DNA of 64,000 nt from Ruegeria atlantica (GCF_013032505.1 NZ_WQCG01000003.1:372001-436000), one strand, 5' to 3'. Positions 8,594 through 17,555 are shown, counted from the first letter of the stretch. The notes: a model not told the origin generated them from the letters alone. Made by a program: numbers and translations.

Positions 8594-9484
8594 ATGTTAT
8601 ATATCTCAATTCGCCAATACGAATACGTCTGCGCCATCGGCCGCTTCGGTAGCTTGTCTGCAGCAGCGCAGCACCTGAACGTGTCACAACCGGCGTTGTC
8701 CACTGCCCTGACACGCGTCGAATCGCTTCTTGGCCATCCACTTTTTTCGCGCAAGCGCGGGGCCGCATTGGCGCTGACCCCGCAAGGACGCAGCTTTATT
8801 GAAGACGCAGAATCCCTGCTGGCCAATGCAGCCCGGCTTGAGAATGCGGATCAGGTCGGTTCAAAAAGGACTCAAATACGGTTGGGATGTTTCGTGGATT
8901 TGGCCCCGTTTTTGCTTGCCAAGGCACTGCAACCTTTGCGTTCGGCCATGCCGGACTTGACTGTGTCGTACAAGGTGGACGGTTTCGAAGGCCTGATTTC
9001 TGACCTGATCGATGGACGAATTGATCTGGCGTTGACATACGGCCTGAGCATGGATGCCGGGTTTCAACAGCAGACCCTGTTCCCCATCCGGCCGAATGCA
9101 ATCATGGCCCCCGATCATCCTCTGGCATACAAGCAATCCGTTTCGCTGAGCGATCTTGGGGCATATCCGCTGATCCTGTCGAACGAAGGCCTTTCGGCGC
9201 AGCACGTGCTTGGCCTGTTCAGGCAGAATCGGTTGCAGCCTGTGGTCGCACACCGGGCGGCAACATTGGAAATTCAGCGCAGCCTTGCCGCTAACCACGA
9301 AGGTGTCGCGATAAGCTACGCCAACCCGCCTTCGGATTTCAGTTACGACGGAATGCCCCTGATCACCCGCAATATTTTGGACGACATCGCTGCTGAACCT
9401 GTAGTTCTGGCGCGCCATGGGACCGGACCCGCTGACCCGAACACGGCACAGGCGGAACAGATTTTGATGGAAACTTTAGTTTAA
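8594..9484 (+). CDS. LysR-family transcriptional regulator
   Basis: 296 residues. Residues 1-65 are the winged helix-turn-helix (YEYVCAIGRFGSLSAAAQHLNVSQPALSTALTRVESLLG, read in two pieces), followed by a linker helix and a periplasmic-binding-protein-like effector domain from about residue 92 (IRLGCFVDLAPFLLAKAL). It is divergent from the PhyH-type dioxygenase and probably regulates it; the inducer is unknown. It converges with irr, with one base between the stop codons. Confidence 0.9.
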   Translation: MLYISIRQYEYVCAIGRFGSLSAAAQHLNVSQPALSTALTRVESLLGHPLFSRKRGAALALTPQGRSFIEDAESLLANAARLENADQVGSKRTQIRLGCFVDLAPFLLAKALQPLRSAMPDLTVSYKVDGFEGLISDLIDGRIDLALTYGLSMDAGFQQQTLFPIRPNAIMAPDHPLAYKQSVSLSDLGAYPLILSNEGLSAQHVLGLFRQNRLQPVVAHRAATLEIQRSLAANHEGVAISYANPPSDFSYDGMPLITRNILDDIAAEPVVLARHGTGPADPNTAQAEQILMETLV

Positions 9485-9485
9485 G

Positions 9486-9932
9486 TCACTTTTTTCGCAG
9501 ACGGATCACCACGTCGACGGACGCGATCTCGACACCCTCGGGCGCTTCGGGCAGGCGCTGAATCACCAATTGGTCCGATGGTGCATCGCTCAGGCGGCTT
9601 TCGTCTTCCCAGAAAAAGTGCGGATGATCATGTGTATTGGTGTCGAAATAGCTTTTCGAACCGTCAACCGTGATTTCTTGCAGAACTCCAGCCTCACAAA
9701 ACGCACGCAGCGTGTTGTAGACAGTTGCCAGAGATACGGCGTCCCCTTTTTTTTTGGCCGCCTCGAACAAACTTTCGGCCGTGACATGCCGATGGCGACC
9801 ATCGCCGACCAGAAGTTCGGCCAAAGCGACACGCTGGCGCGTTGGGCGCAGCCCGGCGCCGACCAACCAATCCGTAGCTCTGTTCTGGCTCTGAGGTGTC
9901 ATCAATCCGAAACCCAATTGTTGCTGAACCAT
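9486..9932 (-). CDS. irr: Iron response regulator Irr (Fur superfamily)
   Basis: 148-residue Fur-superfamily regulator: N-terminal winged helix ([14 protein letters not shown]..., [19 protein letters not shown]) and dimerisation domain with the [11 protein letters not shown] segment that replaces the usual Fur metal site and is typical of Irr. In alphaproteobacteria Irr responds to haem status and represses haem synthesis and iron-using genes under iron limitation. It is divergent from fabA, a neighbourhood often seen in this class. Alternative start: ATG at 9902, ten residues in. Confidence 0.85.
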   Translation of the reverse strand: MVQQQLGFGLMTPQSQNRATDWLVGAGLRPTRQRVALAELLVGDGRHRHVTAESLFEAAKKKGDAVSLATVYNTLRAFCEAGVLQEITVDGSKSYFDTNTHDHPHFFWEDESRLSDAPSDQLVIQRLPEAPEGVEIASVDVVIRLRKK

Positions 9933-9953
9933 ATATAAGTGCTGTGTTCGGGC

Positions 9954-9984
9954 AATTTCAATTGAAATTCATTCGCAAAGAATG
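9954..9984. promoter_or_regulatory. Two adjacent palindromes in the irr-fabA gap
   Basis: AATTTCAATTGAAATT (9954-9969) is a perfect 16-base palindrome. It is followed directly by CATTC-GCAAA-GAATG (9970-9984), a perfect 5-5-5 inverted repeat. They lie 22 bases upstream of the irr start and about 107 bases upstream of fabA, a position suited to control of one or both promoters. The sequence is not an exact iron-control element as I remember it (TTTAGAA-N-TTCTAAA), so the binder could be Irr or a fatty-acid regulator. Confidence 0.5.
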
Positions 9985-10090
9985 TCGTCTGCACAACAGG
10001 ATGTGCCGTGGTGCTCTTGCAGGACCTTGCATACGGGTGCTAGACGAGGCCAGATATAACGAACGGACCCCTGGCAGGAGAGGCGGCAGA

Positions 10091-10600
10091 ATGGCCCAAT
10101 TCCCGAGCAGCTTTGACAAGGACGATCTGCTGAAATGCGCCCGTGGCGAATTATTCGGCCCCGGCAATGCGCAGTTGCCAGCTCCGCCGATGCTGATGAT
10201 GGACCGGATCACAGACATCTCGGCTGACGGTGGCGCACATGGCAAGGGCCATATACTGGCCGAATTCGATATCACCCCTGACCTGTGGTTCTTTGATTGC
10301 CATTTCCCCGGCAACCCGATCATGCCCGGCTGCCTCGGGCTGGACGGCCTGTGGCAGTTGACCGGGTTCAACCTGGGTTGGCGTGGCTGGCAGGGACGCG
10401 GCATGGCCGTGGGTGTCGGCGAGGTCAAGCTGACCGGCATGGTCCGCCCCGACCGCAAAATGCTGACCTACAAGATTGACTTCAAAAAAGCGATCCAGAC
10501 GCGCCGTCTGACTATGGGTGTGGCGGATGGTATCGTCGAAGCGGATGGTGAAATGATTTACGATGTCAAAGACATGAAAGTCGTTCTGTCCGAAGCCTGA
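10091..10600 (+). CDS. fabA: 3-hydroxydecanoyl-ACP dehydratase/isomerase FabA
   Basis: Dehydrates 3-hydroxydecanoyl-ACP and isomerises trans-2- to cis-3-decenoyl-ACP, starting unsaturated fatty-acid synthesis. 169 residues, normal size. The catalytic histidine is in [16 protein letters not shown] and the catalytic aspartate in LGLDGLWQ. I take the ATG at 10091 ([14 protein letters not shown]), seven bases after an AGGCGGC/AGGAGAGG region; longer upstream frames are not conserved. It leads the operon fabA-fabB-fabI. Confidence 0.97.
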   Translation: MAQFPSSFDKDDLLKCARGELFGPGNAQLPAPPMLMMDRITDISADGGAHGKGHILAEFDITPDLWFFDCHFPGNPIMPGCLGLDGLWQLTGFNLGWRGWQGRGMAVGVGEVKLTGMVRPDRKMLTYKIDFKKAIQTRRLTMGVADGIVEADGEMIYDVKDMKVVLSEA

Positions 10601-10631
10601 GCCTGACCGGCCCGAAATAAGGAGCACGCAA

Positions 10632-11861
10632 ATGCGTCGAGTAGTTGTCACCGGTCTGGGGGTCGTGTCCTCCATCGGGAACAATGCCCAGGAAGTATTG
10701 GCCTCTCTCAAGGCTGGCAAGTCCGGCATCGAAGCCAACGAGCAGATGGTCGAACACGGCTTTCGCAGCCGGATCGCCGGAACGCTCAAGATCGATCCGG
10801 CCGAGCATGTGGACAAGCGGACACTGCGCTTTATGGGTCCCGGCGCCGCCTATGCTCATATCGCCATGAACCAGGCGATTGCCGATGCCGGTCTGACCGA
10901 GGATCAGGTCGTGAACCCCCGTACCGGTTTGGTGGCCGGTTCCGGCGGCCCGTCGACCAGCGCAATGCTGACCGCGCATCAAACTGTTCTGAAAACGGGC
11001 GCAACTAAGCGCATCGGCCCCTTCGCAGTGCCGAAATGCATGTGTTCGACGATCTCGGCCAACCTGGCGACCGCGTACAAGATCAAAGGTATCAACTATT
11101 CGATCACCTCGGCCTGTTCCACTTCGCTGCATTGCATCGGCAACGCAGCGGAACAGATCATGCTGGGCAAACAGGACGTGATGTTCGCAGGGGGCGGAGA
11201 AGAACTGGACTGGACACTGTCTTGTCTGTTTGACGCGATGGGTGCCATGTCCTCCAAGTACAACGACACCCCGGAAAAAGCTTCCCGTGCATTCGATCAG
11301 GACCGCGATGGGTTCGTCATCTCGGGCGGCGGCGGGATCGTCGTTCTTGAGGATCTGGAGCACGCTCTGGCCCGTGGCGCAAAGATTTATGCCGAAGTGA
11401 CCGGTTATGCGGCCACGTCGGATGGCCACGACATGGTGGCCCCGTCCGGTGAAGGTGGCGAACGCGCGATGCGTCTGGCCCTGTCGACGCTGCCAGAAGA
11501 CCGCAAGGTTGGTTACATCAATGCCCATGGTACATCGACCCCGGTCGGAGACGTGGGTGAGGTTGAAGCCGTGCGCCGCATCTTTGGTGAAGGCAACGTG
11601 CCCCCGATTTCATCCACCAAGTCGATGACCGGACACGCACAGGGTGCGGCAGGTGCGCTTGAGGCAATCTTCTGCCTGCTCATGCTGGACAATGATTTTA
11701 TTACGCCGTCGATCAATGTCGACACGCTTGCCGAAGGCATTCTGCCCGGTGAAATTGCAACTCAAGTAGTTGAAAACGCAGGATTGGATAGTGTGATGAC
11801 CAACAGCTTCGGCTTTGGCGGCACCAACGGTTCCATGATTCTGTCGAAGTATAACGGGTGA
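10632..11861 (+). CDS. fabB: Beta-ketoacyl-ACP synthase I FabB
   Basis: Condensing enzyme that elongates cis-unsaturated acyl-ACPs with malonyl-ACP. 409 residues. The catalytic cysteine is in SITSACSTSLHCIG, the two histidines in NAHGTSTPVGD and KSMTGHAQGAAG, and the C-terminal glycine-rich NSFGFGGTNGS is present. AAGGAG precedes the ATG at 10632. It is 31 bases after fabA and its stop is five bases before the ATG of fabI. Confidence 0.97.
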   Translation: MRRVVVTGLGVVSSIGNNAQEVLASLKAGKSGIEANEQMVEHGFRSRIAGTLKIDPAEHVDKRTLRFMGPGAAYAHIAMNQAIADAGLTEDQVVNPRTGLVAGSGGPSTSAMLTAHQTVLKTGATKRIGPFAVPKCMCSTISANLATAYKIKGINYSITSACSTSLHCIGNAAEQIMLGKQDVMFAGGGEELDWTLSCLFDAMGAMSSKYNDTPEKASRAFDQDRDGFVISGGGGIVVLEDLEHALARGAKIYAEVTGYAATSDGHDMVAPSGEGGERAMRLALSTLPEDRKVGYINAHGTSTPVGDVGEVEAVRRIFGEGNVPPISSTKSMTGHAQGAAGALEAIFCLLMLDNDFITPSINVDTLAEGILPGEIATQVVENAGLDSVMTNSFGFGGTNGSMILSKYNG

Positions 11862-11866
11862 ACGTA

Positions 11867-12658
11867 ATGTCGGATCTTCTAAAAGGTAAACGCGGCCTGA
11901 TCATGGGCGTGGCCAATGACCGCTCGATAGCGTGGGGCATTGCCAAGGCCATGCATGAAGCCGGTGCCGAACTGGCATTCACTTATCAGGGCGAAGCATT
12001 CGGCAAACGCCTTGAACCGCTGGCTGAAAGCCTGGGTAGCGATTTCATGGTGGACGCGGACGTCACGGATGACGCCTCGCTGGACCGTGCGTTTCAAGAG
12101 CTTGGAGCGCGCTGGCCCACCATCGACTTCGTAGTCCACGCCATTGCCTACTCGGACAAATCCGAGCTGACGGGCCGTTTCCTGAACACCACCCGGGCGA
12201 ATTTCAAGCATTCGCTGGATGTCTCGGCCTATTCCTTCATTGAGGTCGCGCGCCGCGCTTACCCTCTGATGCAAGAGAATGGCGGCACGCTGCTGACGCT
12301 GACATATCAGGGGTCGAACAAGGTGGTGCCGAACTACAACGTGATGGGTGTGGCCAAGGCTGCGCTGGAATCTGCGACCCGTTATCTGGCCAACGATCTG
12401 GGTCCTGAAGGTATTCGCGTCAACGCGATCTCGCCCGGCCCGATGAAGACGCTGGCCGGCGCAGCCATCGGCGGTGCCCGCAAGACCTACAAGTTCTGTG
12501 ATCAGAACGCTCCCATGCGCTCGAATGCGACGCTCGAGGCCGTTGGCGGCACTGCAGTTTACCTCACATCGGACGCAGGTGCTTGCACGTCGGGCGAGAT
12601 CATCCGCGTCGATGGTGGCTTCCACGTTCTGGGTATGCCGCAGCCCGATCACATGTGA
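11867..12658 (+). CDS. fabI: Enoyl-ACP reductase (NADH) FabI
   Basis: Catalyses the last reductive step of each fatty-acid elongation cycle. 263 residues, short-chain dehydrogenase fold. The N-terminal NAD-binding loop is GLIMGVANDRSIAWGIA and the catalytic Tyr-x6-Lys is in YNVMGVAKAALES; both are diagnostic for FabI and distinguish it from other SDRs. The ATG at 11867 is preferred to a GTG at 11858 that overlaps the fabB stop. Its co-location with fabA and fabB makes this a complete unsaturated-fatty-acid module. Confidence 0.95.
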   Translation: MSDLLKGKRGLIMGVANDRSIAWGIAKAMHEAGAELAFTYQGEAFGKRLEPLAESLGSDFMVDADVTDDASLDRAFQELGARWPTIDFVVHAIAYSDKSELTGRFLNTTRANFKHSLDVSAYSFIEVARRAYPLMQENGGTLLTLTYQGSNKVVPNYNVMGVAKAALESATRYLANDLGPEGIRVNAISPGPMKTLAGAAIGGARKTYKFCDQNAPMRSNATLEAVGGTAVYLTSDAGACTSGEIIRVDGGFHVLGMPQPDHM

Positions 12659-12717
12659 CCCGAACTTTCCCTGTCGGCGCCAAGATTTGACCATCTTTCC
12701 TCGGCAGGGATATCGGC

Positions 12718-12906
12718 ATGAGCAAAGCCGAACATATCCTGACCAGCAACACCCGCAACATCCGATCACGCCGCAAGGGCGGATTCCTTGGCACGCGCGG
12801 TATCGTCGTACTATTGGCCCTGATCGCCCTTTTGTTGTTTGTGTTCGTCACGCAGCCACAGATGCGAGAAACTATTGAAGCCTGGATCAGCCTTGTAACG
12901 GGCTGA
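12718..12906 (+). CDS. Small single-span membrane protein
   Basis: 62 residues: a basic N-terminal stretch (NIRSRRKGGFLGTRG), one clear membrane helix (IVVLLALIALLLFVFVT) and a short tail. The positive-inside rule puts the N-terminus in the cytoplasm. It lies 59 bases after fabI on the same strand, so it may be transcribed with the fab genes. I do not recognise the family. An intrinsic-terminator-like hairpin starts inside its last codons. Confidence 0.6.
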   Translation: MSKAEHILTSNTRNIRSRRKGGFLGTRGIVVLLALIALLLFVFVTQPQMRETIEAWISLVTG

Positions 12907-12911
12907 TCCAG
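12882..12911. terminator. Strong hairpin between convergent genes, overlapping a stop codon
   Basis: CTGGATCAGCC (12882-12892) and GGCTGATCCAG (12901-12911) form a perfect 11-base stem with an 8-base loop. It spans the stop codon of the small membrane protein and precedes the end of the convergent SlyD-like gene. The following plus-strand CGTATTTCT holds only a short T run, so it is likely a bidirectional, moderately efficient terminator. Confidence 0.65.
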
Positions 12912-12924
12912 CGTATTTCTCCGG

Positions 12925-13353
12925 TCAGTTGATCGAAACGACCTCAATATCGAAAATCAGATCCTGACCGGCCAATGGGTGGTTGGCATCCAGCGTGACG
13001 GTTGCCTCGTCGGCGTCGACTACTGTTACTGGCACTGCCTGCCCATCCGGTGTTTGCATCTGCAACTGGGTACCGGGATCCAGCGGAATGTCGTCAGGGA
13101 TTCCTTCGCGTGGAATTTGCTGGCGCGCTGCGGGGTTGATCGGACCATAGGCATCGACACATGCAATCTCGACCCGTTTTTTGTCGCCAACGTTCAAACC
13201 CGGCATCGCCGAATCCAAACCGGGGATAATCTGCCCCGAGCCGACAACGAATTCCAGCGGGTCGCGTCCTTCGGAACTGTCGAAGACGTTTCCGTCTAAC
13301 AGCGTTCCTTTATAGTGGATGCGAACCGTGTCGCCTTGTTTGATTTCGGTCAT
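12925..13353 (-). CDS. FKBP-type peptidyl-prolyl isomerase, SlyD-like
   Basis: 142-residue cytoplasmic isomerase/chaperone. The FKBP part (GDTVRIHYKGTLLDGNVFDS, FVVGSGQIIPGLD) is interrupted by the insert-in-flap domain and ends with DANHPLAGQDLIFDIEV, the signature of the SlyD subfamily. It lacks the histidine-rich tail of E. coli SlyD, so a nickel-supply role is not indicated. Good match in length to short alphaproteobacterial homologues. Confidence 0.92.
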   Translation of the reverse strand: MTEIKQGDTVRIHYKGTLLDGNVFDSSEGRDPLEFVVGSGQIIPGLDSAMPGLNVGDKKRVEIACVDAYGPINPAARQQIPREGIPDDIPLDPGTQLQMQTPDGQAVPVTVVDADEATVTLDANHPLAGQDLIFDIEVVSIN

Positions 13354-13481
13354 ATTGGCCTCCGGCCTATGTAGGGTTTAAGCGGCCAAGCCTAGGAGGT
13401 CACACGACATTGTAAACCCCAGCCTCTTTAATGCTCACTGTTGTTATGCAAACCTGCCCCGAACGACCAGGAGGGGACCGG

Positions 13482-14168
13482 ATGCCAATCACAACCTGCG
13501 TTTTTGATGCCTATGGAACATTGTTCGACGTGGCCGCCGCCGCGCGACAGGCGGCCGATGAACCGGGCTTTGAGAAACTGCGACAGAAATGGCCCGAACT
13601 GGCCAATCATTGGCGCCTGAAACAGCTGCAGTACACCTGGCTGCGCGCGGTTACAGACGCCCATTCGGATTTTTGGGATGTCACCCAAGATGGTCTCGAC
13701 TGGGCGCTCGAGGCGACTGAGTTACACGGCGACGCGACCCTGCGGCAACGGTTGCTGGATCTCTACTGGGAATTGCAGGCTTATCCGGAAGTTCCGGAAA
13801 TGCTGCGCGCATTGAAATCGGGTGGATTGCAAACAGCGATTTTGTCGAACGGCTCACCACCGATGCTGGACGGCGCGGTCCAGTCTGCGGGTATCGGAGA
13901 TGTTTTGGACGATGTGTTGTCGGTGGAAAGCGTCGGCGTGTTCAAACCGGACTCGCGTGTCTATGACCTTGTACAAGAACGTTTCCACTGCGCCCGTGAC
14001 GAGGTGCTGTTCGTCAGTTCAAACGGCTGGGACGCGGCCGGTGCCAGCGGGTATGGCTTTGTAACCGCCTGGGTGAATCGCGCCGGGGAGCCGATGGACC
14101 GCTTGCCATGGAAACCTGCGCATGTACTGTCCGACCTGACGACGATTCCGCAACTGGCTGGACTTTAA
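13482..14168 (+). CDS. Haloacid dehalogenase, type II
   Basis: 228-residue HAD-superfamily hydrolase. Nucleophile aspartate in CVFDAYGTLFDV, motif II serine/asparagine in ILSNGSPPML, motif III lysine in SVGVFKPDSRVYD, and SSNGWDAAGA matching the L-2-haloacid dehalogenase family, which hydrolyses (S)-2-haloacids to hydroxyacids. Start: AGGAGGGG stands just before the ATG at 13482; a longer frame from 13431 has no support. Its stop overlaps the next start (TAATG), giving a coupled pair. Phosphatase activity cannot be excluded. Confidence 0.88.
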   Translation: MPITTCVFDAYGTLFDVAAAARQAADEPGFEKLRQKWPELANHWRLKQLQYTWLRAVTDAHSDFWDVTQDGLDWALEATELHGDATLRQRLLDLYWELQAYPEVPEMLRALKSGGLQTAILSNGSPPMLDGAVQSAGIGDVLDDVLSVESVGVFKPDSRVYDLVQERFHCARDEVLFVSSNGWDAAGASGYGFVTAWVNRAGEPMDRLPWKPAHVLSDLTTIPQLAGL

Positions 14169-14995
14169 TGGCATTTTTCATTTCGTCTGATGACAGGCGT
14201 CTTTTTTTCGAGGACACCGGCTCTGGTGCGCCTGTGCTTTGCCTTGCCGGGTTAACCCGCAACAGCAAGGATTTTTCGTTCCTCAAGCCGCATCTGGGAG
14301 ACATGCGGGTAATTGCGATGGATTACCGCGGTCGCGGACGATCGGACCATGACCCGGACTTCATGAACTACAACGTCCTTCGCGAATCTCAAGACGCGAT
14401 CGAGCTGCTGGACCATCTTAGTTTGGACCGTGTGAATGTCATCGGCACCTCGCGTGGAGGGCTGATTGCCATGGCGCTAGCCGCCAGCCATCCCGAACGG
14501 TTGTTGAGCGTTGTTCTGAATGACGTCGGTCCGGTGCTGGAACCATCGGGCATCGCCAAGATCATGGAATATGTCGGCAAGCAGCCCGTTTCCAAAACAT
14601 ATGATTTGGCGGCACGGGCGCTTCAGCACGTCATGGGCCCCCAATTTCCCGGCGTGTCACTAACGCGTTGGCGGCAGCAGGCCGAAGTCCAATTCGACGA
14701 AACGCCTGATGGCCTGACCCTCAGCTATGATCCTGCGCTTCGTACAGCGCTTCTGGAACAGGCTGCTGCAGGGCCCGCCCCAGACCTGTGGCCCCTTTTT
14801 GAAGCATTGCAGGGCCTTCCAACCGGCGTCATTCGCGGCGCAAATTCGGACATTTTGGGCAAAGACACGCTGACTGAAATGCACAACCGCCACCCTGCTC
14901 TTATATCGGCAGAAATACCCGACCGTGGTCATCCCCCGTTTCTGGATGAACCACAGTCGGTAGAACTCATTCGCAAGGTACTGGTCACCGCATGA
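14168..14995 (+). CDS. Alpha/beta-hydrolase
   Basis: 275 residues. Oxyanion region VLCLAGLTRNSKDF, nucleophile elbow GTSRGG, and catalytic histidine in DRGHPPFLDE; strands such as VIAMDYRGRGRSD are typical of the fold. The substrate is not evident. It is translationally coupled to the preceding haloacid dehalogenase (TAATG) and the following PLP enzyme (ATGA), so the three likely serve one catabolic route. No signal peptide. Confidence 0.85.
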   Translation: MAFFISSDDRRLFFEDTGSGAPVLCLAGLTRNSKDFSFLKPHLGDMRVIAMDYRGRGRSDHDPDFMNYNVLRESQDAIELLDHLSLDRVNVIGTSRGGLIAMALAASHPERLLSVVLNDVGPVLEPSGIAKIMEYVGKQPVSKTYDLAARALQHVMGPQFPGVSLTRWRQQAEVQFDETPDGLTLSYDPALRTALLEQAAAGPAPDLWPLFEALQGLPTGVIRGANSDILGKDTLTEMHNRHPALISAEIPDRGHPPFLDEPQSVELIRKVLVTA

Positions 14996-15966
14996 GCACA
15001 CTTGAAATGATCGAGGCCGCCGCCGAGCGCCTCAGAGGGCATGTTCGCGAGACACCGATTCTAACCTCGCCGTTTCTGGACGAAATCGCGGGTCGCCGCG
15101 TGCTGGTGAAACCCGAGTGCCTGCAACATACCGGCAGCTTCAAGTTTCGCGGCGCCTGGTCGGCCATTTCGGCGCTCAGCGACGCGCGACGACAACGCGG
15201 CGTGATTGCCTATTCTTCGGGCAATCACGCGCAGGGCGTGGCCTTTGCTGCAGCTCAACATGGGATTTCGTCGGTCATCGTCATGCCCTCTGACGCGCCG
15301 TTGCTAAAAATCAATAACACCCGGGCGCTGGGGGGCGAGGTCGTTCTGTATGACCGCGCGAACGAAAGCCGCGAAGAAATCGGCGAGGCACTGGCGTCCC
15401 AACGCAGCCTGACCCTGATCCGGCCTTACGACGAACCTCAGGTCATCGCAGGACAAGGCACAGTCGGGTTGGAGCTGGCCCGGCAGACGGCCGATTTGGG
15501 TATCGAAAAGGCAGATGTTCTGGTGTGCTGCGGCGGCGGTGGGTTGACCTCAGGCATTGCGCTGGCGCTGGAAGGCCACGCGCCGGGGCTGCGCGCCCGC
15601 CCGTGCGAGCCTCAGGGGTTCGACGATGTCAAACGGTCTTTGGCAACGGGGCACATTCAAAGCAACAACGCCGCATCGGGCAATATCTGCGATGCAATCC
15701 TGACGCCGCAACCGGGCCAGATTACCTTTCCGATCCTGAACCGGCTGTGCGGTCCGGGCCTGTCGGTGTCCGAGGAAGACGCGCTCCGCGCCATGGCGCA
15801 GGCGTTTTTGCGCCTCAAGATCGTGCTTGAACCGGGCGGGGCAGTATCGCTGGCATCAGCCCTTTTCCGCGCCGAGGAAATCGAGGGCGACACTGTGATC
15901 GTAGTAGCATCGGGCGGCAACGCCGACCCCGAAGTCTTTGGGCAAGCACTGGAATACCTGACCTGA
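14992..15966 (+). CDS. PLP-dependent threonine/serine dehydratase family protein
   Basis: 324-residue fold-type II PLP enzyme. The Schiff-base lysine is in GSFKFRGAWSA, the substrate loop is SSGNHAQGVAFAA, and the phosphate-binding glycine loop is CCGGGGLTSG. It has the length of TdcB-like catabolic threonine dehydratases and lacks the C-terminal ACT regulatory domain of IlvA. Related family members act on threo-3-hydroxyaspartate or hydroxyectoine intermediates, so the substrate is open. ATGA overlap with the alpha/beta-hydrolase gene upstream. Confidence 0.85.
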   Translation: MSTLEMIEAAAERLRGHVRETPILTSPFLDEIAGRRVLVKPECLQHTGSFKFRGAWSAISALSDARRQRGVIAYSSGNHAQGVAFAAAQHGISSVIVMPSDAPLLKINNTRALGGEVVLYDRANESREEIGEALASQRSLTLIRPYDEPQVIAGQGTVGLELARQTADLGIEKADVLVCCGGGGLTSGIALALEGHAPGLRARPCEPQGFDDVKRSLATGHIQSNNAASGNICDAILTPQPGQITFPILNRLCGPGLSVSEEDALRAMAQAFLRLKIVLEPGGAVSLASALFRAEEIEGDTVIVVASGGNADPEVFGQALEYLT

Positions 15967-16025
15967 CAAGCCGTTTGGGCTGAGGCAACCTTACTAATGT
16001 GCGTATGACGCCAGGGGATTGAGTT

Positions 16026-16814
16026 GTGCAAATAGCAGACATTGGAGACGTGCAAATCCACTATCGGATCGATGGTGATCCAGACGGCGCGCCTATTGTG
16101 TTTGCCAATTCATTGGGAACCGACCTGCGGTTGTGGGACGATTTGCTGCCGCACCTGCCTGCCGGGCTGCGTATCATCCGATTTGACAAGCGCGGACACG
16201 GCCTGTCCTCTCAACCCCCGGCACCTTATTCGATGGGTGCTCTCGTGCGCGATACGGAAGGTCTGCTTGATTTTCTGAAGGTGCGCGATTGCGTGTTTGT
16301 CGGCCTGTCCATCGGCGGGCTAATCGGACAAGGGCTGGCCGTCAAACGGCTGGATCAGGTGCGCGCGTTGGTGCTGTCCAATACAGCGGCCAAAATCGGC
16401 ATCCCTTCGATCTGGCAGGACCGCATGGACGCTGTACGAAAAGGTGGGATCGAGGCCCTGGCCGATGCGACCATGGAACGCTGGTTCTCAAAGGCGTTCC
16501 GCGCGCTGCCCGAACATCTACTGTGGCGAAACATGATGGTGCGACAGCCGGTGGATGGCTATCTGGGCTGCTGCGCGGCAATCTCAGGTACGGACTTCTA
16601 CACCCCCACCAGCGGCCTGCGTCTACCGACACTCGGCATCGCCGGCAGCGAGGACGGATCGACCCCACCGGATTTGGTGCGGGAAACCGTTGACCTGATC
16701 CCCGGTTCCCGATTCGAACTGATGCGGCGCGTTGGGCACTTGCCTTGTGTGGAACAACCGGCAGAATACGCGGCACTACTCCACAGCTTTCTGACTGAAA
16801 TCGGACATGTGTGA
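16026..16814 (+). CDS. pcaD: 3-oxoadipate enol-lactonase PcaD
   Basis: Hydrolyses 3-oxoadipate enol-lactone in the beta-ketoadipate branch of aromatic degradation. 262 residues, alpha/beta-hydrolase fold; VFANSLGTDLRLWD, FDKRGHGLSS and the nucleophile elbow GLSIGG are the hallmarks of PcaD, with the catalytic histidine in RVGHLPCVEQP. GTG start at 16026 preceded by AGGGG. No other pca genes (pcaGHBC) are in the window, so the gene is isolated here and could have a different lactone substrate. Confidence 0.8.
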   Translation: MQIADIGDVQIHYRIDGDPDGAPIVFANSLGTDLRLWDDLLPHLPAGLRIIRFDKRGHGLSSQPPAPYSMGALVRDTEGLLDFLKVRDCVFVGLSIGGLIGQGLAVKRLDQVRALVLSNTAAKIGIPSIWQDRMDAVRKGGIEALADATMERWFSKAFRALPEHLLWRNMMVRQPVDGYLGCCAAISGTDFYTPTSGLRLPTLGIAGSEDGSTPPDLVRETVDLIPGSRFELMRRVGHLPCVEQPAEYAALLHSFLTEIGHV

Positions 16815-16826
16815 AGGAGAATTGGT

Positions 16827-17555
16827 TTGGCCGATCTTCTGTTAGTCCACGGATCCTGTCACGGTGCCTGGTGTTGGCGGGACCTTATCCCGGCTTTGGA
16901 AGCGCTGGGACACGAGGTGCGTGCCATTGATCTGCCCAGCCACGGTTCGGATCCGACACTCATTGCGGATGTTACACTGGACAGCTGCCGCGACGCGGTC
17001 TTGCAGGCAACCTCACCCAATACGATAATTGTCGGCCATTCCTGGGGAGGGTACCCCATCAGTTCCGCAGCAGAGGCCGCGCCGGAGGCTATGCGGGCTC
17101 TTGTCTACCTGGCCGCCTACGTCCCACAGGATGGTCTTTCTATGGTGGAAATGCGCAAACGCTCACCCCGCCAGACTATCCATGATGCGCTAGAAAAATC
17201 GACTGACGGTCTCTCGTACACGTTTAGACCGAACAAGGTGCAAGATTTGTTCTACCATGATTGCCCACCCGAAACCGTGCCCTTCGCGTTTGCGCGTCTG
17301 TGCCCGCAAGCCATTGCACCCCAGGACACCGCTTTGCTGCTGACGGGCAAATTCGACCGGGTGCCCAAGGCTTACATCCGTACAACGGAAGACCGGACGA
17401 TCCCTACCGAATACCAGGAACAGATGAGCCACACCGCCCCAGAGGCCATGCGCCATACGATTGACACGTCGCACTCCCCATTTTTTGCGCAACCGAAAAG
17501 GCTGGCTGAATTGTTAGACAAAATCGCAACGGACTTGCCCGGACCACAAGTCTGA
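16827..17555 (+). CDS. Alpha/beta-hydrolase (HNL/methylesterase-like)
   Basis: 242 residues. LVHGSCHGAWCWRDLIPAL, the nucleophile elbow VGHSWGGYP and a C-terminal histidine in DTSHSPFFAQPKRLAELL place it with the plant-type methylesterase / hydroxynitrile-lyase-like branch that also includes bacterial esterases of unknown substrate. TTG start at 16827, seven bases after AAGGAG. Only 12 bases separate it from pcaD, so they probably share a transcript. Confidence 0.82.
   Translation: MADLLLVHGSCHGAWCWRDLIPALEALGHEVRAIDLPSHGSDPTLIADVTLDSCRDAVLQATSPNTIIVGHSWGGYPISSAAEAAPEAMRALVYLAAYVPQDGLSMVEMRKRSPRQTIHDALEKSTDGLSYTFRPNKVQDLFYHDCPPETVPFAFARLCPQAIAPQDTALLLTGKFDRVPKAYIRTTEDRTIPTEYQEQMSHTAPEAMRHTIDTSHSPFFAQPKRLAELLDKIATDLPGPQV

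Noticed and set aside
10566..11528. 320-codon open frame opposite fabB
   Set aside because: Antisense of a conserved gene, no ribosome site, no recognisable domain.
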